Positions 44,386 through 53,085 of a stretch of 64,000 nt of DNA are shown in pieces (the first letter of the stretch is position 1; each line of letters starts with the position of its first letter). Location of the stretch: positions 3,968,001 to 4,032,000 of the forward strand of contig NZ_PHUG01000001.1 in assembly GCF_002813325.1 (NCBI RefSeq), written 5' to 3'. Source of the stretch: Janthinobacterium sp. 64 (lineage in GTDB: Bacteria > Pseudomonadota > Gammaproteobacteria > Burkholderiales > Burkholderiaceae_D). A program made the translations under genes and the position numbers. The notes under the pieces are model-generated. The model was not told the DNA's origin and ran no database searches. It was given only the letters and a program-made list of their open reading frames with translations.

Positions 44386-45315
44386 TTACAGCACGTGCGC
44401 GCCCACCCAGCGCCCGCTGCCGCACAGCTCGGCGGCCACTTGCAGCACGAGGTGCTTCACGGCGTTGCCCGCGTTCGTCAGCGGTATGTTTTTTGACGCG
44501 CACAGGGCCACCGTGCGCGACAGCACGGGGCTGTGGATGGCATAGCTGCGCATGGCGCCGCTGTCGAGTTCGGCCAGCAGGGGAGCGGCCGGCAGGATGG
44601 TGGCGCCCATGCCGGCCAGGATGGCCGATTTCAGAATGGCGATCGAGTTGATCTCGATCACGTTCACCGTCTCCAGGCCCAGTTCGCGCGCGCGGCTGTC
44701 GATGCGCGGGCGCACGCCATGCTGCAGACCCGGCAGGATCAGGGTGGCGCTCAACGCTTGCGGGAACGACACGGCATGGCCGGCGGGCGCGAACGGCGAA
44801 TCGCTGCGGCAGATAAAACGCATTTCTTCTTCCACCAGGGGGCTGCAGGCAAACGGCGTGAGCTGGCCATCGTCGAACAGCACGGCCAGGTTGATGCGGC
44901 CCGATCTGAGCTGTTCATTGAGGTTGCCCGTGATTTCTTCCGTCAGTTGCAGGGTGATCTCGGGATAGCGTTCGCGCGCGGCCAGCAGCAGAGGCAGGGC
45001 CAGCGCGCCCGATATGCTGTGCGGCAAGCCCAGGGTGACATTGCCGGACGGGCGCGTGGCGCTTTGCGTCACGGCCGAGCGGGCATCGGCCACCTGTTTC
45101 AGGATCGCTTGCGCGTGTTCGTAAAACACCTTGCCCGCGTCCGTGCTGAGCACGCCCTGGGCCGAGCGGTGCAGCAGCTGTACCCCAAGTTCTTCTTCCA
45201 GCTGGCGCAGCTGCTGCGTCAGGGCCGGCTGCGCCACATGCAGGATCAGGGCCGCGCGCGACAGCGAGCCGTGGTCAGCGATGGCAACAAAGTAGCGTAA
45301 TTGGCGCAGTTCCAT
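44386..45315 (-). CDS. LysR-family transcriptional regulator
   Basis: A 309-residue LysR regulator starting MELRQLRYFVAIADHGSLSR, with the helix-turn-helix at about 17-38 (RAALILHVAQPALTQQLRQL) and a C-terminal effector domain. It resembles the Cbl/NAC-like branch in length and opening. A TTG three codons earlier is open, but the ATG at 45315 is standard. It is divergent from the HD-GYP gene and about 70 bp downstream of the exported hypothetical gene on the same strand. Target unknown. Confidence 0.87.
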   Translation of the reverse strand: MELRQLRYFVAIADHGSLSRAALILHVAQPALTQQLRQLEEELGVQLLHRSAQGVLSTDAGKVFYEHAQAILKQVADARSAVTQSATRPSGNVTLGLPHSISGALALPLLLAARERYPEITLQLTEEITGNLNEQLRSGRINLAVLFDDGQLTPFACSPLVEEEMRFICRSDSPFAPAGHAVSFPQALSATLILPGLQHGVRPRIDSRARELGLETVNVIEINSIAILKSAILAGMGATILPAAPLLAELDSGAMRSYAIHSPVLSRTVALCASKNIPLTNAGNAVKHLVLQVAAELCGSGRWVGAHVL

Positions 45316-45409
45316 GGGTCCCAAGAGCGGTGCGTTGAGTGTGCGGTGATCGGAAAAACAGCATGTTGCGCCGCAGCGCCGAACGCGGCCAGCAGAATAA
45401 CAATTTTGT

Positions 45410-45415
45410 TATACT
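45410..45415 (+). promoter_or_regulatory. Candidate -10 element for the HD-GYP gene
   Basis: TATACT at 45410-45415 lies 48 bp before the start codon, inside ATAACAATTTTGTTAT, a near-palindrome. No convincing -35 is present. The intergenic region is divergent to the LysR gene. Confidence 0.35.
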
Positions 45416-45463
45416 CATTCTAGCGCCTTCGGTGCTCCAGACGCGTACTTGTGGGATGACAGC

Positions 45464-46693
45464 ATGCTCAAGAAAGTTGATTCGTCTCAATTAAAAGTGG
45501 GCATGTATGTCCATGACCTCAGCTGCGACTGGATGACCCATCCGTTCGTGCGCAACCGTTTCCTGTTGCGCAGCGACGATGAAATCCGCAAGATCGTGCA
45601 AGCCGGCATCCACGACGTGGTGATCGACAGCGGCAAGGGCCTCGATGTGCAGGATGCGCCCACCGTGGCGCAGGCGCGGGCCGAGACGGAACGCGAACTG
45701 GTGCAGATCGCCGCGGCGGCGCCGCAGGTGGTCACGCGCGTGTCGCTGGGCATGGAACTGGCGCGCGCCACGCAGGTGCGGCGGCAGGCATCGAGCCTGG
45801 TGCGCACGGTGATGGCCGATGTACGCCTGGGCAAGGCCGTCGAGATCGACCGCGTGCAGCACACGGTGCAAGATATTACCGAATCGATTCTGCGCAATCC
45901 CGGCGCCCTCGTCGGCTTGCTGCGCATCAAGAACAAGGACGACTACACCTTCCTGCACTCCGTCAGCGTGTGCGCGCTGCTGGTGGCGTTTTGCCGCTCG
46001 CGGGGCGTCGATGGCGCCACCACGCACCAGGCCGGCCTGGGTGGCTTGCTGCACGACACGGGCAAGGCGCTGGTGCCCGACAGCGTGCTGAACAAACCCG
46101 GCCCCCTGACGCCGGATGAATTTTCCCTGATCAAGCGCCATCCGCGCGATGGCTACGATATCCTGTGCCGCTCGCCCGAGCTGGGCGCCATTCCCCTCGA
46201 CATCGCCTTGCACCACCATGAGCGGCGCGACGGCAGCGGCTATCCGGACCAGCTGGCCGGCGACGCCATCAGCGAGCTGGCGCAGATGGCCGCCATCGTC
46301 GACGTGTATGACGCGCTGACGTCCGACCGCAGCTACCACAAGGGCATCGCCGCCGCCGAAGCCCTGCGCAAGATTTATGAGTGGAGCAAATTCCATTTCA
46401 ACCCCGTGTTCGCGCAGGATTTCATGCGCTGCGTGGGCATTTATCCGGTGGGTACGATGGTGATGCTGGAATCGGGCCGCCTGGCCGTCGTCGTCGAAGC
46501 GCACGAGAGCAATCTGCTGGCGCCGAAGGTGAATGTGTTTTTCAGTACGAAGAGCAATGCCTACATCAAGCCCGAGACGGTCGACCTGTCGCGCGGCTTC
46601 GGCTTCGGCGGCGGCGACAAGATCGTCGGCCATGAGTCGGCTGCCAAGTGGCAGGTCGATCCCATGCGCTTTTTATCGCTGGCGGATGCCTAG
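45464..46693 (+). CDS. HD-GYP domain cyclic-di-GMP phosphodiesterase
   Basis: A 409-residue cytoplasmic protein. Residues 1-130 form a DUF3391-like N-terminal domain (SQLKVGMYVHDLSCDWMTHP), followed by the HD-GYP domain with His197-Asp198 (LLHDTGK), His252-Glu253 (HHERRDGSGYP) and Gly259-Tyr260-Pro261. HD-GYP enzymes hydrolyse cyclic-di-GMP, lowering it and favouring motility. The active motifs are intact. The ATG at 45464 is chosen over an in-frame TTG at 45449. Its stop overlaps the end of a convergent GGDEF gene by 4 bp, so opposing enzymes share a boundary. Confidence 0.9.
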   Translation: MLKKVDSSQLKVGMYVHDLSCDWMTHPFVRNRFLLRSDDEIRKIVQAGIHDVVIDSGKGLDVQDAPTVAQARAETERELVQIAAAAPQVVTRVSLGMELARATQVRRQASSLVRTVMADVRLGKAVEIDRVQHTVQDITESILRNPGALVGLLRIKNKDDYTFLHSVSVCALLVAFCRSRGVDGATTHQAGLGGLLHDTGKALVPDSVLNKPGPLTPDEFSLIKRHPRDGYDILCRSPELGAIPLDIALHHHERRDGSGYPDQLAGDAISELAQMAAIVDVYDALTSDRSYHKGIAAAEALRKIYEWSKFHFNPVFAQDFMRCVGIYPVGTMVMLESGRLAVVVEAHESNLLAPKVNVFFSTKSNAYIKPETVDLSRGFGFGGGDKIVGHESAAKWQVDPMRFLSLADA

Positions 46694-47736
46694 AAGAATT
46701 CCGCCGTATCGTTCGAGGCGATGGTCGTTAATAAGCCTTTTGCCACCAGCTCGTCATAGTGGCACGCCAGGTTGCGGCCATGGCTTTTCGCGTAGTACAG
46801 GGCCTGGTCGGCGCGGCCGAGAATGATGACGGGCGCCTCATAGGCGTTGATGCTGACGAAGCCCACGCTGACGGTGACTCTGCCCACTTGCGGGAAGTCG
46901 TGCGCTTCGACATTGGTGCGGAAGCGGTCGATGATCTTCTGCGCATTGTCCAGGGTGATCGAGCGCAGCAGCACGACGAATTCCTCGCCGCCGAAGCGGA
47001 AGATGCGGTCTTGCGAGCGGAACGACGATTGCAGCTGGTTGGCGATCAGGATCAGCACTTCATCGCCATACAGGTGGCCAAATTTATCGTTGACCAGTTT
47101 GAAATGATCGACGTCGATCACGGCCAGCCATTGCCGTTCCGTGTCCGTATGGTGGCGCCGTTCTTCATCGATAGGACGCGGCCTCTCCGCTTCCGGGTCG
47201 CCGCGGCTTTGCAGGATCTTCGCCAGCTGGTCGTCGAAGGTCTTGCGGTTCAACAAGCCGGTGAGCGAATCGCGTTCGCTGTAGTCGAGCAGGTTCTGGA
47301 AATTGCGGTACACGCTGACGATGCCGCCGATCACCTGGATGGTGGCGCCCGTGTAGGGCGTGGGGTTGGTGATTTCCAGGCAGGTGGTGACCTGGTCGCC
47401 GATCCAGATGGGCAGCCACAGCAGGTGGCGGCCGTCGGTGCACAGGGTATCGGCGCTCGCTTCATGGCGCTTGATGCAGGCGGCCAGGGCCGGATAGTCG
47501 GACAGCGGTTCGCCAGGCAGCGACGGGTCGGGATTGTCTTCCATGCGGGCCACGCTGCCCGCCACGATGATGGCCCGCGACCGCACGAACACCTGGCCAC
47601 GCACGCTGGTCAGTGCCAGCACACGGGTTTGCGACGCGGCAGCGAGCTCCTGAACCGCCGAGATCACGGAGATGTCGAGCATCGTGTGGTCGCGGTGCCC
47701 GGTCATGTCCACCATGTGTTTCAGTAGGGAATCCAT
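46690..47736 (-). CDS. GGDEF diguanylate cyclase
   Basis: A 348-residue cytoplasmic protein. Residues 1-145 resemble a GAF-type sensor (RVLALTSVRGQVFVRSRAII), then DSLTGLLNRKTF opens the GGDEF domain, with the active-site motif GGEEF at 249-253. About 25 extra hydrophilic residues (EAERPRPIDEERRHHTDTER) sit between DSLTGLLNR and LAVIDVDHFK, a longer loop than usual. It would make cyclic-di-GMP. The ATG at 47736 gives the best start although the frame is open to 47826. It is convergent with the HD-GYP gene and reads away from the tad leader. Confidence 0.9.
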   Translation of the reverse strand: MDSLLKHMVDMTGHRDHTMLDISVISAVQELAAASQTRVLALTSVRGQVFVRSRAIIVAGSVARMEDNPDPSLPGEPLSDYPALAACIKRHEASADTLCTDGRHLLWLPIWIGDQVTTCLEITNPTPYTGATIQVIGGIVSVYRNFQNLLDYSERDSLTGLLNRKTFDDQLAKILQSRGDPEAERPRPIDEERRHHTDTERQWLAVIDVDHFKLVNDKFGHLYGDEVLILIANQLQSSFRSQDRIFRFGGEEFVVLLRSITLDNAQKIIDRFRTNVEAHDFPQVGRVTVSVGFVSINAYEAPVIILGRADQALYYAKSHGRNLACHYDELVAKGLLTTIASNDTAEFF

Positions 47737-48217
47737 TGTCGTTCTCTGGAAAGTAGTCACACAAGTGTCGTCATAGCAGCATTGCATCAAGCAAGAGCAT
47801 GTTCGCGTCCGTCTACAAGAAGCCAAGATTTATTTGGTGGCATGACGCTCTTTACCGCAGGGCGAGAGGCCTTTCCAAAGAAGAGCTAAGCAGGATAATG
47901 TCTTTTTGCCTAATAGGCAATTAACGTATGCAATATTTCATGTAAATACATGATATTCATGCACTGCGTTGCAAAAAACTTGCCTTGACGAAGACTTTCA
48001 ATCTTGATCGCAACAATTGTTTGCGTCCGCCGTCATTTCAACAAGGTTTGATAATTTCCATATGGAAACTTGTGGCGCGTCAATTTGCCAAATGATGGAC
48101 GCTTTATAGTCAATGCAATGGCGCAGAAATTTACGGCCGGAAACATATTAGCAGGAATGGGCAATGTTTCACACCCGATTGCGCCAGGGACTTGTGATTC
48201 ACTTTTGGGAGCTTGTC
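47737..48217 (+). promoter_or_regulatory. 481-bp gene-free leader before the Flp pilin gene
   Basis: No supportable gene lies here. The region is markedly AT-richer than its surroundings and holds several palindromes: TTGCC(5)GGCAA at 47907-47921, CATGTA/TACATG near 47940, and a perfect TTTCCATATGGAAA at 48055-48068. It should carry the promoter and control sites of the pilin and tad genes, and on the left those of the divergently oriented GGDEF gene. A short frame at 48070-48261 looks non-coding. Confidence 0.6.
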
Positions 48218-48400
48218 ATGCATACCTTCCTGTCGGCAGTACAGCAGTTTGTCCAAGATGAGGACGGGATTACGGCAATCGAGTACGGCTTGATTGCGGC
48301 CTTGATGGCGACCGCCATCACGGCCGGATTCTTGCTGATCAAGACCAACTTGCTGAACGTCCTCACCGAAATTTCGTCGAACCTGGTGTTGACGCCCTAA
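48218..48400 (+). CDS. flp: Flp-type IVb pilin
   Basis: A 60-residue prepilin. The leader MHTFLSAVQQFVQDEDG ends at Gly17, the prepilin-peptidase cut site. The mature protein begins ITAIEYGLIAALMATAI with the required Glu at position 5 and the following Tyr, the Flp signature. The frame is open upstream, but the ATG at 48218 gives the correct leader length. It is the major subunit of the tad pilus and is separated from the assembly genes by a terminator, which would let it be made in excess. Confidence 0.92.
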   Translation: MHTFLSAVQQFVQDEDGITAIEYGLIAALMATAITAGFLLIKTNLLNVLTEISSNLVLTP

Positions 48401-48407
48401 GCGGGTG

Positions 48408-48440
48408 CCCGCTGCTGGCCGGCCGGCAGCGGGTTTTTTT
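48408..48440 (+). terminator. Strong terminator/attenuator between flp and the prepilin peptidase gene
   Basis: CCCGCTGCTGGCC and GGCCGGCAGCGGG pair with one mismatch and are followed by seven T. It lies 8 bp after the pilin stop and 14 bp before the next start. Read-through is needed for downstream expression unless a further promoter exists. Confidence 0.85.
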
Positions 48441-48453
48441 CGGGAGGTATGCC

Positions 48454-48987
48454 ATGCCTGCAACTGCCTTGTGCGACCTGCTGTTGTTGTGTTTTGTGAT
48501 GGGGGCCGCCGTCAGTGATTTGATCCAACGCAAGATTCCGAATTGGCTGGTGCTGTCCGGCATCCTCGCCGCGCTGGCCTTGCACCTGTGGCTGTGGCCG
48601 CAAAGCGTGCCATCGTTGTGGCTGGGTGGCATGGCGATGGGTTTCTTCCTGTTTCTACCTTTATATGCGCTGCGCGGCATGGCCGCCGGCGACGTCAAGT
48701 TGATCGCCATGGTGGGCGCCTTTGCCGGCCCGTGGCCCGTGCTGCAGATCTGTTTCGCCACCTTTGTGCTGGGCGGCCTGATGGCCGTGCTGATGATCAC
48801 GTACCAGGGCAAGTGGCGCGCCTGCCTGGGCAATCTGCGCCAGCTGCTGTGGCCGATGATCGCGCGCATGGCCGGCATACCCCTGGTGCCTAACGCACTG
48901 GGCAGCGGCGCCAGCGTGGGCAACATGCCGTACGGCCTGGCCATTGCCTTGGGCTGTCTGGTGGTGCAAGGGCGACATTATTTCTGA
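48454..48987 (+). CDS. cpaA: Tad prepilin peptidase (type IV leader peptidase family)
   Basis: A 177-residue inner-membrane aspartic peptidase of the TadV/CpaA type. The catalytic aspartates are Asp22 (AAVSDLIQRKIPN) and Asp80 (GMAAGDVKLIAM), the latter in the GxGD-like motif. About five hydrophobic segments are visible. It removes the leader of the Flp pilin and probably of the TadE-type pseudopilins downstream. GGGAGGTATGCC precedes the ATG. It stands alone between the terminator and a 93-bp gap, then the ATPase operon. Confidence 0.9.
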   Translation: MPATALCDLLLLCFVMGAAVSDLIQRKIPNWLVLSGILAALALHLWLWPQSVPSLWLGGMAMGFFLFLPLYALRGMAAGDVKLIAMVGAFAGPWPVLQICFATFVLGGLMAVLMITYQGKWRACLGNLRQLLWPMIARMAGIPLVPNALGSGASVGNMPYGLAIALGCLVVQGRHYF

Positions 48988-49080
48988 TTGTTATTTATTG
49001 CTCTGAATCAATGGGCGCCAGTCCCCGCTGGCTAGAATGAATTCTGTTCAATGCAGTCTTAACCGGCTTGGAGACACAGG

Positions 49081-50454
49081 ATGACCGAGGTCGACTATTC
49101 CATGAGCACCGAGAGTGCGCCGCGCCCCGCCGACGCGAACCTGATGCCGCCCTTGCCGCCGCAGCCGAAGAGCTTGCGCGAAACGGGCCTGGAGCGGCCG
49201 CTGGTGGTTGAACTGATCGCCAAGCTGATGTTTGTGAGCGGCAAGACGCACCTGTCCGCCATGACGACGCGCTTGCGCCTGTCGATCAATGTCTTGCGCG
49301 AAGTGCTCGATTTCATGGTGGCCGAGCAGATGGCCGAGGTGGCCTGGCGCGGCGAATCCGAGATCGACGTGCAGTATCAGCTGACGGGCGCCGGCAAGCA
49401 GCGCGCCAGCGCCTTCCTTGAGCGCTGCGCATATATCGGCGCCGCGCCCGTCACACTGGAAGCGTACCGCGCCATGGTGGCGCGCCAGTCGTGGCTGGTA
49501 CAGGAACAGCGCGTCGGCAGCGACGACCTGGCCGCCGTGCTGGGCAGCGCCCATGCGGGACCGGGCGTGCTCGACGTGGTCGGCGCTGCCCTGCATTCGG
49601 GGCGCTCGCTGCTGCTGTACGGTCCGCCCGGCAGCGGCAAGTCGACCCTGGCGCTGCAACTGGGCCAATTGTTGCACGGCCTCGTCGCCGTGCCGTACGC
49701 CATCGTCATCGGCCAGGACATCATTCAATTGTACGATCCGGCGCAGCACCTGCCGCCCGCGCCGCAGCATGTCAGCCATGCGCGCCAGGCGCTGGAGCGG
49801 CGCAGCACGGATATCCGCTGGGTGTTGTGCCAGCGTCCCGTGATTCACGTGGGCGCCGAGCTCGACGCGGGCATGCTGGAGCTGCGCCATGACGCCAGCG
49901 GCGGCTGCTACCAGGCGCCGCCCCATGTGCGGGCGAATAACGGCATGCTGATCATTGACGACCTGGGCTGCCAGCGCCTGGGTGCGCAAGAATTGCTGAC
50001 GCGGCTGATGCAGCCGCTGGCACGCGGCAGCGACCAGCTGGGTCTGCCCGGCGGGGTGCAGATCAGCGTGCCGTTCGACAATGCCCTGGTGCTGGCCACG
50101 AACGTGGCGCCGGGCGAGCTGTTCGATCCTGCCTTGCTGCGCCGCATCGGCTACAAGGTGCAGGTGGGCCCGCTGGCCGAGAACGCCTATCGTGCCCTGT
50201 TCCGCCAGCAATGCCGTCTGGCCGGCATGGCCATCGACGAGCTGGCCCTGAATCACCTGCTGCAGCTGCATGGCGCGCAGGGACGGCCCTTGCTGGCCAG
50301 CTATCCTGCTGAATTGCTGGCGCGCATAGGCGACTTTGCCGGTTTTGCCGGCTGCGAAGCGCGCCTGACGGTGGCCGCCCTGGAACAGGCCTGGAGCAGC
50401 CTGTTTGCCAGTTGCGACATGCCGGCCGCCAGCCTGTGCGAGCGTATCGCATGA
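49081..50454 (+). CDS. AAA+ family ATPase in the tad cluster
   Basis: A 457-residue cytoplasmic protein. Residues 35-145 look like a winged-helix domain (LIAKLMFVSGKTHLSAMTTR), then an AAA+ module with Walker A GPPGSGKST at 181-189 and Walker B MLIIDDLG around Asp293, followed by a sensor region (FDPALLRRIGYKVQVG). It is not one of the standard Tad motor or CpaE proteins. Its stop overlaps cpaB by 4 bp, so it is firmly in the pilus operon. It could be a regulator or assembly chaperone. An ATG at 49102 is an alternative start. Confidence 0.78.
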   Translation: MTEVDYSMSTESAPRPADANLMPPLPPQPKSLRETGLERPLVVELIAKLMFVSGKTHLSAMTTRLRLSINVLREVLDFMVAEQMAEVAWRGESEIDVQYQLTGAGKQRASAFLERCAYIGAAPVTLEAYRAMVARQSWLVQEQRVGSDDLAAVLGSAHAGPGVLDVVGAALHSGRSLLLYGPPGSGKSTLALQLGQLLHGLVAVPYAIVIGQDIIQLYDPAQHLPPAPQHVSHARQALERRSTDIRWVLCQRPVIHVGAELDAGMLELRHDASGGCYQAPPHVRANNGMLIIDDLGCQRLGAQELLTRLMQPLARGSDQLGLPGGVQISVPFDNALVLATNVAPGELFDPALLRRIGYKVQVGPLAENAYRALFRQQCRLAGMAIDELALNHLLQLHGAQGRPLLASYPAELLARIGDFAGFAGCEARLTVAALEQAWSSLFASCDMPAASLCERIA

Positions 50455-51311
50455 AGAACCGGCGCGCCCTCCTGATGATGGGTCTGGCTGTGGTGCTGGG
50501 CTTGCTGGCCGTGTTGCTGGCCTCGCACTGGCTGCTGCGCCAGACGCCGGCCGGCAAGGGCAAGATCGTCGTCGCCGGCAGCGATGTCAACCTGGGCCAG
50601 CGCCTGACGCCCGAGATGCTGCGCCTGGCCGAGTGGCCGGCGGAAAGCTTGCCGCAAGGCGCGCTGCAAGACCCGGCGCCACTGGCGGGACGGGTGCTGA
50701 AAACGAGCGTGCTGCGCGGCGAACCGCTGAGCGAAGCCAAGCTGGCACCGGTGGGCACCCTGGGCGGCCTGTCGGCCCTGATCACGGAAGGGCGGCGCGC
50801 CATCACCGTGCGCGTCAACGACGTGATCGGCGTGGCCGGCTTTGCCTTGCCGGGCAACTATGTCGACATCATCGTGAGTACCCAGCAAGATACCGGCGAC
50901 CGCGCGTTTCCGCAAAGCCGCAACATTTCCAAGATCGTGCTCGAACGCATCCTGGTGCTGGCCGTGGCGCAGGAAGTGGGGCGCGATGAGACCAAGCCGC
51001 GCGTGGTCAATGCGGTGACCCTGGAAGTGACGCCGGACCAGGCGGAAAACCTGGACCTGGCGCGCAGCGTGGGCAGCCTGTCGCTGGTGCTGCGCAACCA
51101 GGTCGACCCGCAGCCGGGCGTGACGGCGGGCGCCACCAAGCTGACCTTGCTGGGCGGGCCGCATGAAGCCGAGCCTGCTCCCGCTCCTGCCGCTGTCCCC
51201 GTGCTTGCCGTGGCGCCGCGTCCGGTGCGTGTGGCGAAGGCAGCGCCGGAAGCGGCGCGCCAGTGCAGCGGCGTCATCGACGGGACGCGCCAGTCGCGCG
51301 AATGTTTTTAG
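50451..51311 (+). CDS. cpaB: Flp pilus assembly protein CpaB/RcpC
   Basis: A 286-residue protein with an N-terminal membrane anchor (LLMMGLAVVLGLLAVLLAS) and a SAF-type domain (VVAGSDVNLGQRLTPEML). The middle part, VRVNDVIGVAGFALPGNYVD, is typical of RcpC/CpaB. It works in the periplasm with the secretin. The C-terminus is Ala/Pro-rich and ends with a Cys-containing segment. The start at 50451 overlaps the ATPase stop (ATGA); the frame is open a little further upstream, inside that gene. Confidence 0.9.
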   Translation: MKNRRALLMMGLAVVLGLLAVLLASHWLLRQTPAGKGKIVVAGSDVNLGQRLTPEMLRLAEWPAESLPQGALQDPAPLAGRVLKTSVLRGEPLSEAKLAPVGTLGGLSALITEGRRAITVRVNDVIGVAGFALPGNYVDIIVSTQQDTGDRAFPQSRNISKIVLERILVLAVAQEVGRDETKPRVVNAVTLEVTPDQAENLDLARSVGSLSLVLRNQVDPQPGVTAGATKLTLLGGPHEAEPAPAPAAVPVLAVAPRPVRVAKAAPEAARQCSGVIDGTRQSRECF

Positions 51312-51317
51312 CCAACC

Positions 51318-52766
51318 ATGGACACGCTCATGAACCGCGCTCTGCTGACACTATGCTGCCTGCTGTTGCCGCTTGCCGGCGCGGCGGCCGATCCTGGCCC
51401 GCGCTGCGGCGGCGAAGCGGCGACACCCGGCAAGCTGCAGCTACAGGTGGGCAAGTCGAGCATGCTGCGCCTGCCTGAGGCCGTGCAACAGCGCAGCGTC
51501 GGCAATCCCGCCGTGCTGCAAGCCATGCTGGTCGCCCCCGATACCTTATATGTGGTCGGTGTCGACGTGGGCAGCACGAATATGATCATCCAGGGCAAGA
51601 GTGGCGTGTGCAGCGTGGTGAACGTCAGCGTCAGCATGGACCCGGCCGGCTTGCAAGCGACCCTGGCGGCCCTGATGCCGGAAGAAAAAGCCATCCGCGT
51701 GACGGCCGTGGCCGATACCCTGGTGCTGTCGGGCACGGTGCAGGATGCGGGCGCCGTGCTGCGCGCCGTCGAGCTGGCGCACGCTTATGTGCGTCGTGCA
51801 ACATCGCCGCTGGCGCTGCCCAAGCCCGCCGATGGCGCCGCCATGCCGGCGGCGGCCACGGCGTCCGCTGGCGGCACGGGTGGCGCGAACAGCCGCGTCA
51901 TCAACATGCTCGACGTCAGTGCGCCGCAGCAAGTGATGCTGGCCGTGCAGATCGCCGAAGTGTCGAAGTCGCTGCTGGAACGGCTGGAAGTGGGCGCCAC
52001 CCTGCGTTTTGCATCCGGCAGCTGGGCCACCACCTTGCTGTCGAATTTCTTGAGCGGCACGGCCAATGGTTTGCTCGACGTGCGCAAGTCGAATGGCCGC
52101 CAGCAACTGACCATCGAGGCGCAGAAACAGGATGGCCTGGTGCGCATCCTGGCCGAGCCGACGGTGATGGCGATCAGCGGTCAGGAAGGCAGTTTTCTGG
52201 CGGGCGGCAAGATCTTCATTCCCGTCGGCCAGGACAACAACAAGATCACGCTGGAAGAACGCGAGTATGGCGTCGGCCTGCGCTTCACGCCGACCGTGCT
52301 GTCGGGCGGGCGCATCAATTTGAAGGTGGCGCCGGAAGTGTCGGAACTGTCGCGCGAAGGAGTCGGCATTTCCGCCGCCGGCGTCAGCGGCCGTTCGATC
52401 CTGCCCGTCATCACCACGCGGCGCGCTTCAACCACGGTGCAGTTGTACGACGGCCAGAGCTACGCAATCGGCGGCCTCATCAAGAACAACCAGGTGAGCA
52501 ACATCACGGGCGTGCCCTGGCTCAGCGAAGTGCCCATCCTCGGCGCGCTGTTTCGCAGCACGGATTTCCAGCATGACCGCACGGAATTGCTGTTCGTCAT
52601 TACCGCGCACCTGGTCAAACCGTTGCCGGCGGACGCCGTACTGCCGACGGCGCAGCTGGCGCCCCCTTCGCGCACGGACTTGATGTTGGGCGGCAAGATG
52701 GAAGGCACGCTGGCGCCGCCGTCCGTGCCGCCACCGCGCGCGGCCAACGGTTTCGAGCTGAAATGA
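51318..52766 (+). CDS. cpaC: Tad secretin CpaC/RcpA
   Basis: A 482-residue outer-membrane secretin with signal peptide. An N-terminal pilus-type BON-like domain (VGKSSMLRLPEAVQQRSVGN) is followed by the secretin core: ILAEPTVMAISGQEGSFLAG, then FTPTVLSGGRINLKVAPEVS and the closing VPILGALFRSTDFQ. It forms the pore through which the pilus exits. ATGs at 51318 and 51330 are both possible. The length is normal for CpaC. Confidence 0.92.
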   Translation: MDTLMNRALLTLCCLLLPLAGAAADPGPRCGGEAATPGKLQLQVGKSSMLRLPEAVQQRSVGNPAVLQAMLVAPDTLYVVGVDVGSTNMIIQGKSGVCSVVNVSVSMDPAGLQATLAALMPEEKAIRVTAVADTLVLSGTVQDAGAVLRAVELAHAYVRRATSPLALPKPADGAAMPAAATASAGGTGGANSRVINMLDVSAPQQVMLAVQIAEVSKSLLERLEVGATLRFASGSWATTLLSNFLSGTANGLLDVRKSNGRQQLTIEAQKQDGLVRILAEPTVMAISGQEGSFLAGGKIFIPVGQDNNKITLEEREYGVGLRFTPTVLSGGRINLKVAPEVSELSREGVGISAAGVSGRSILPVITTRRASTTVQLYDGQSYAIGGLIKNNQVSNITGVPWLSEVPILGALFRSTDFQHDRTELLFVITAHLVKPLPADAVLPTAQLAPPSRTDLMLGGKMEGTLAPPSVPPPRAANGFELK

Positions 52767-52782
52767 GACGGGGAGAGATGCC

Positions 52783-53085
52783 ATGCCGAACTCGCTTTTG
52801 ATGTCGCTGCGGCGCCTGGCGGCGCTGCTGCTGGTGCTGCAGCTGGCCGCCTGCGCGCACGGCAGCACGCCGCAGCTGGACCGGCGCTTCGGCGACGCCG
52901 TGCGCCTGGCCATGGCGCAGCAGGTGCGCGATCCGGCCAGCGCCGGCAATCGCACGCCGGCCGATGGCCTCGATGGCCCCAGCGCGCACGCCGTCATGCA
53001 GCGCTACCGCGCCTCGTTTGCCGAACCGAACAGCCAGGCGCCGCAGCCGGTGCAATTCATGCTGGGAGGCGGCAATGGCAAATAG
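52783..53085 (+). CDS. Small tad-cluster lipoprotein (CpaD-position)
   Basis: A 100-residue lipoprotein with lipobox LAAC (near residue 24). The mature part contains LDRRFGDAVRLAMAQQ and DGLDGPSAHAVMQRYRASF, a pattern shared by short lipoproteins at the CpaD place of betaproteobacterial tad operons. It is much shorter than alphaproteobacterial CpaD. It probably assists secretin targeting. Its last 11 bp overlap the next gene. Confidence 0.75.
   Translation: MPNSLLMSLRRLAALLLVLQLAACAHGSTPQLDRRFGDAVRLAMAQQVRDPASAGNRTPADGLDGPSAHAVMQRYRASFAEPNSQAPQPVQFMLGGGNGK

Noticed and set aside
48072..48089. Sigma-54-like promoter GTGGCGCGTCAATTTGCC
   Set aside because: GG and GC are 11 bases apart instead of 10, and the -24 element is imperfect.
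48070..48261. 63-codon frame in the pilus leader
   Set aside because: No good ribosome site, runs into the pilin gene in another frame, and the translation has no recognisable features.
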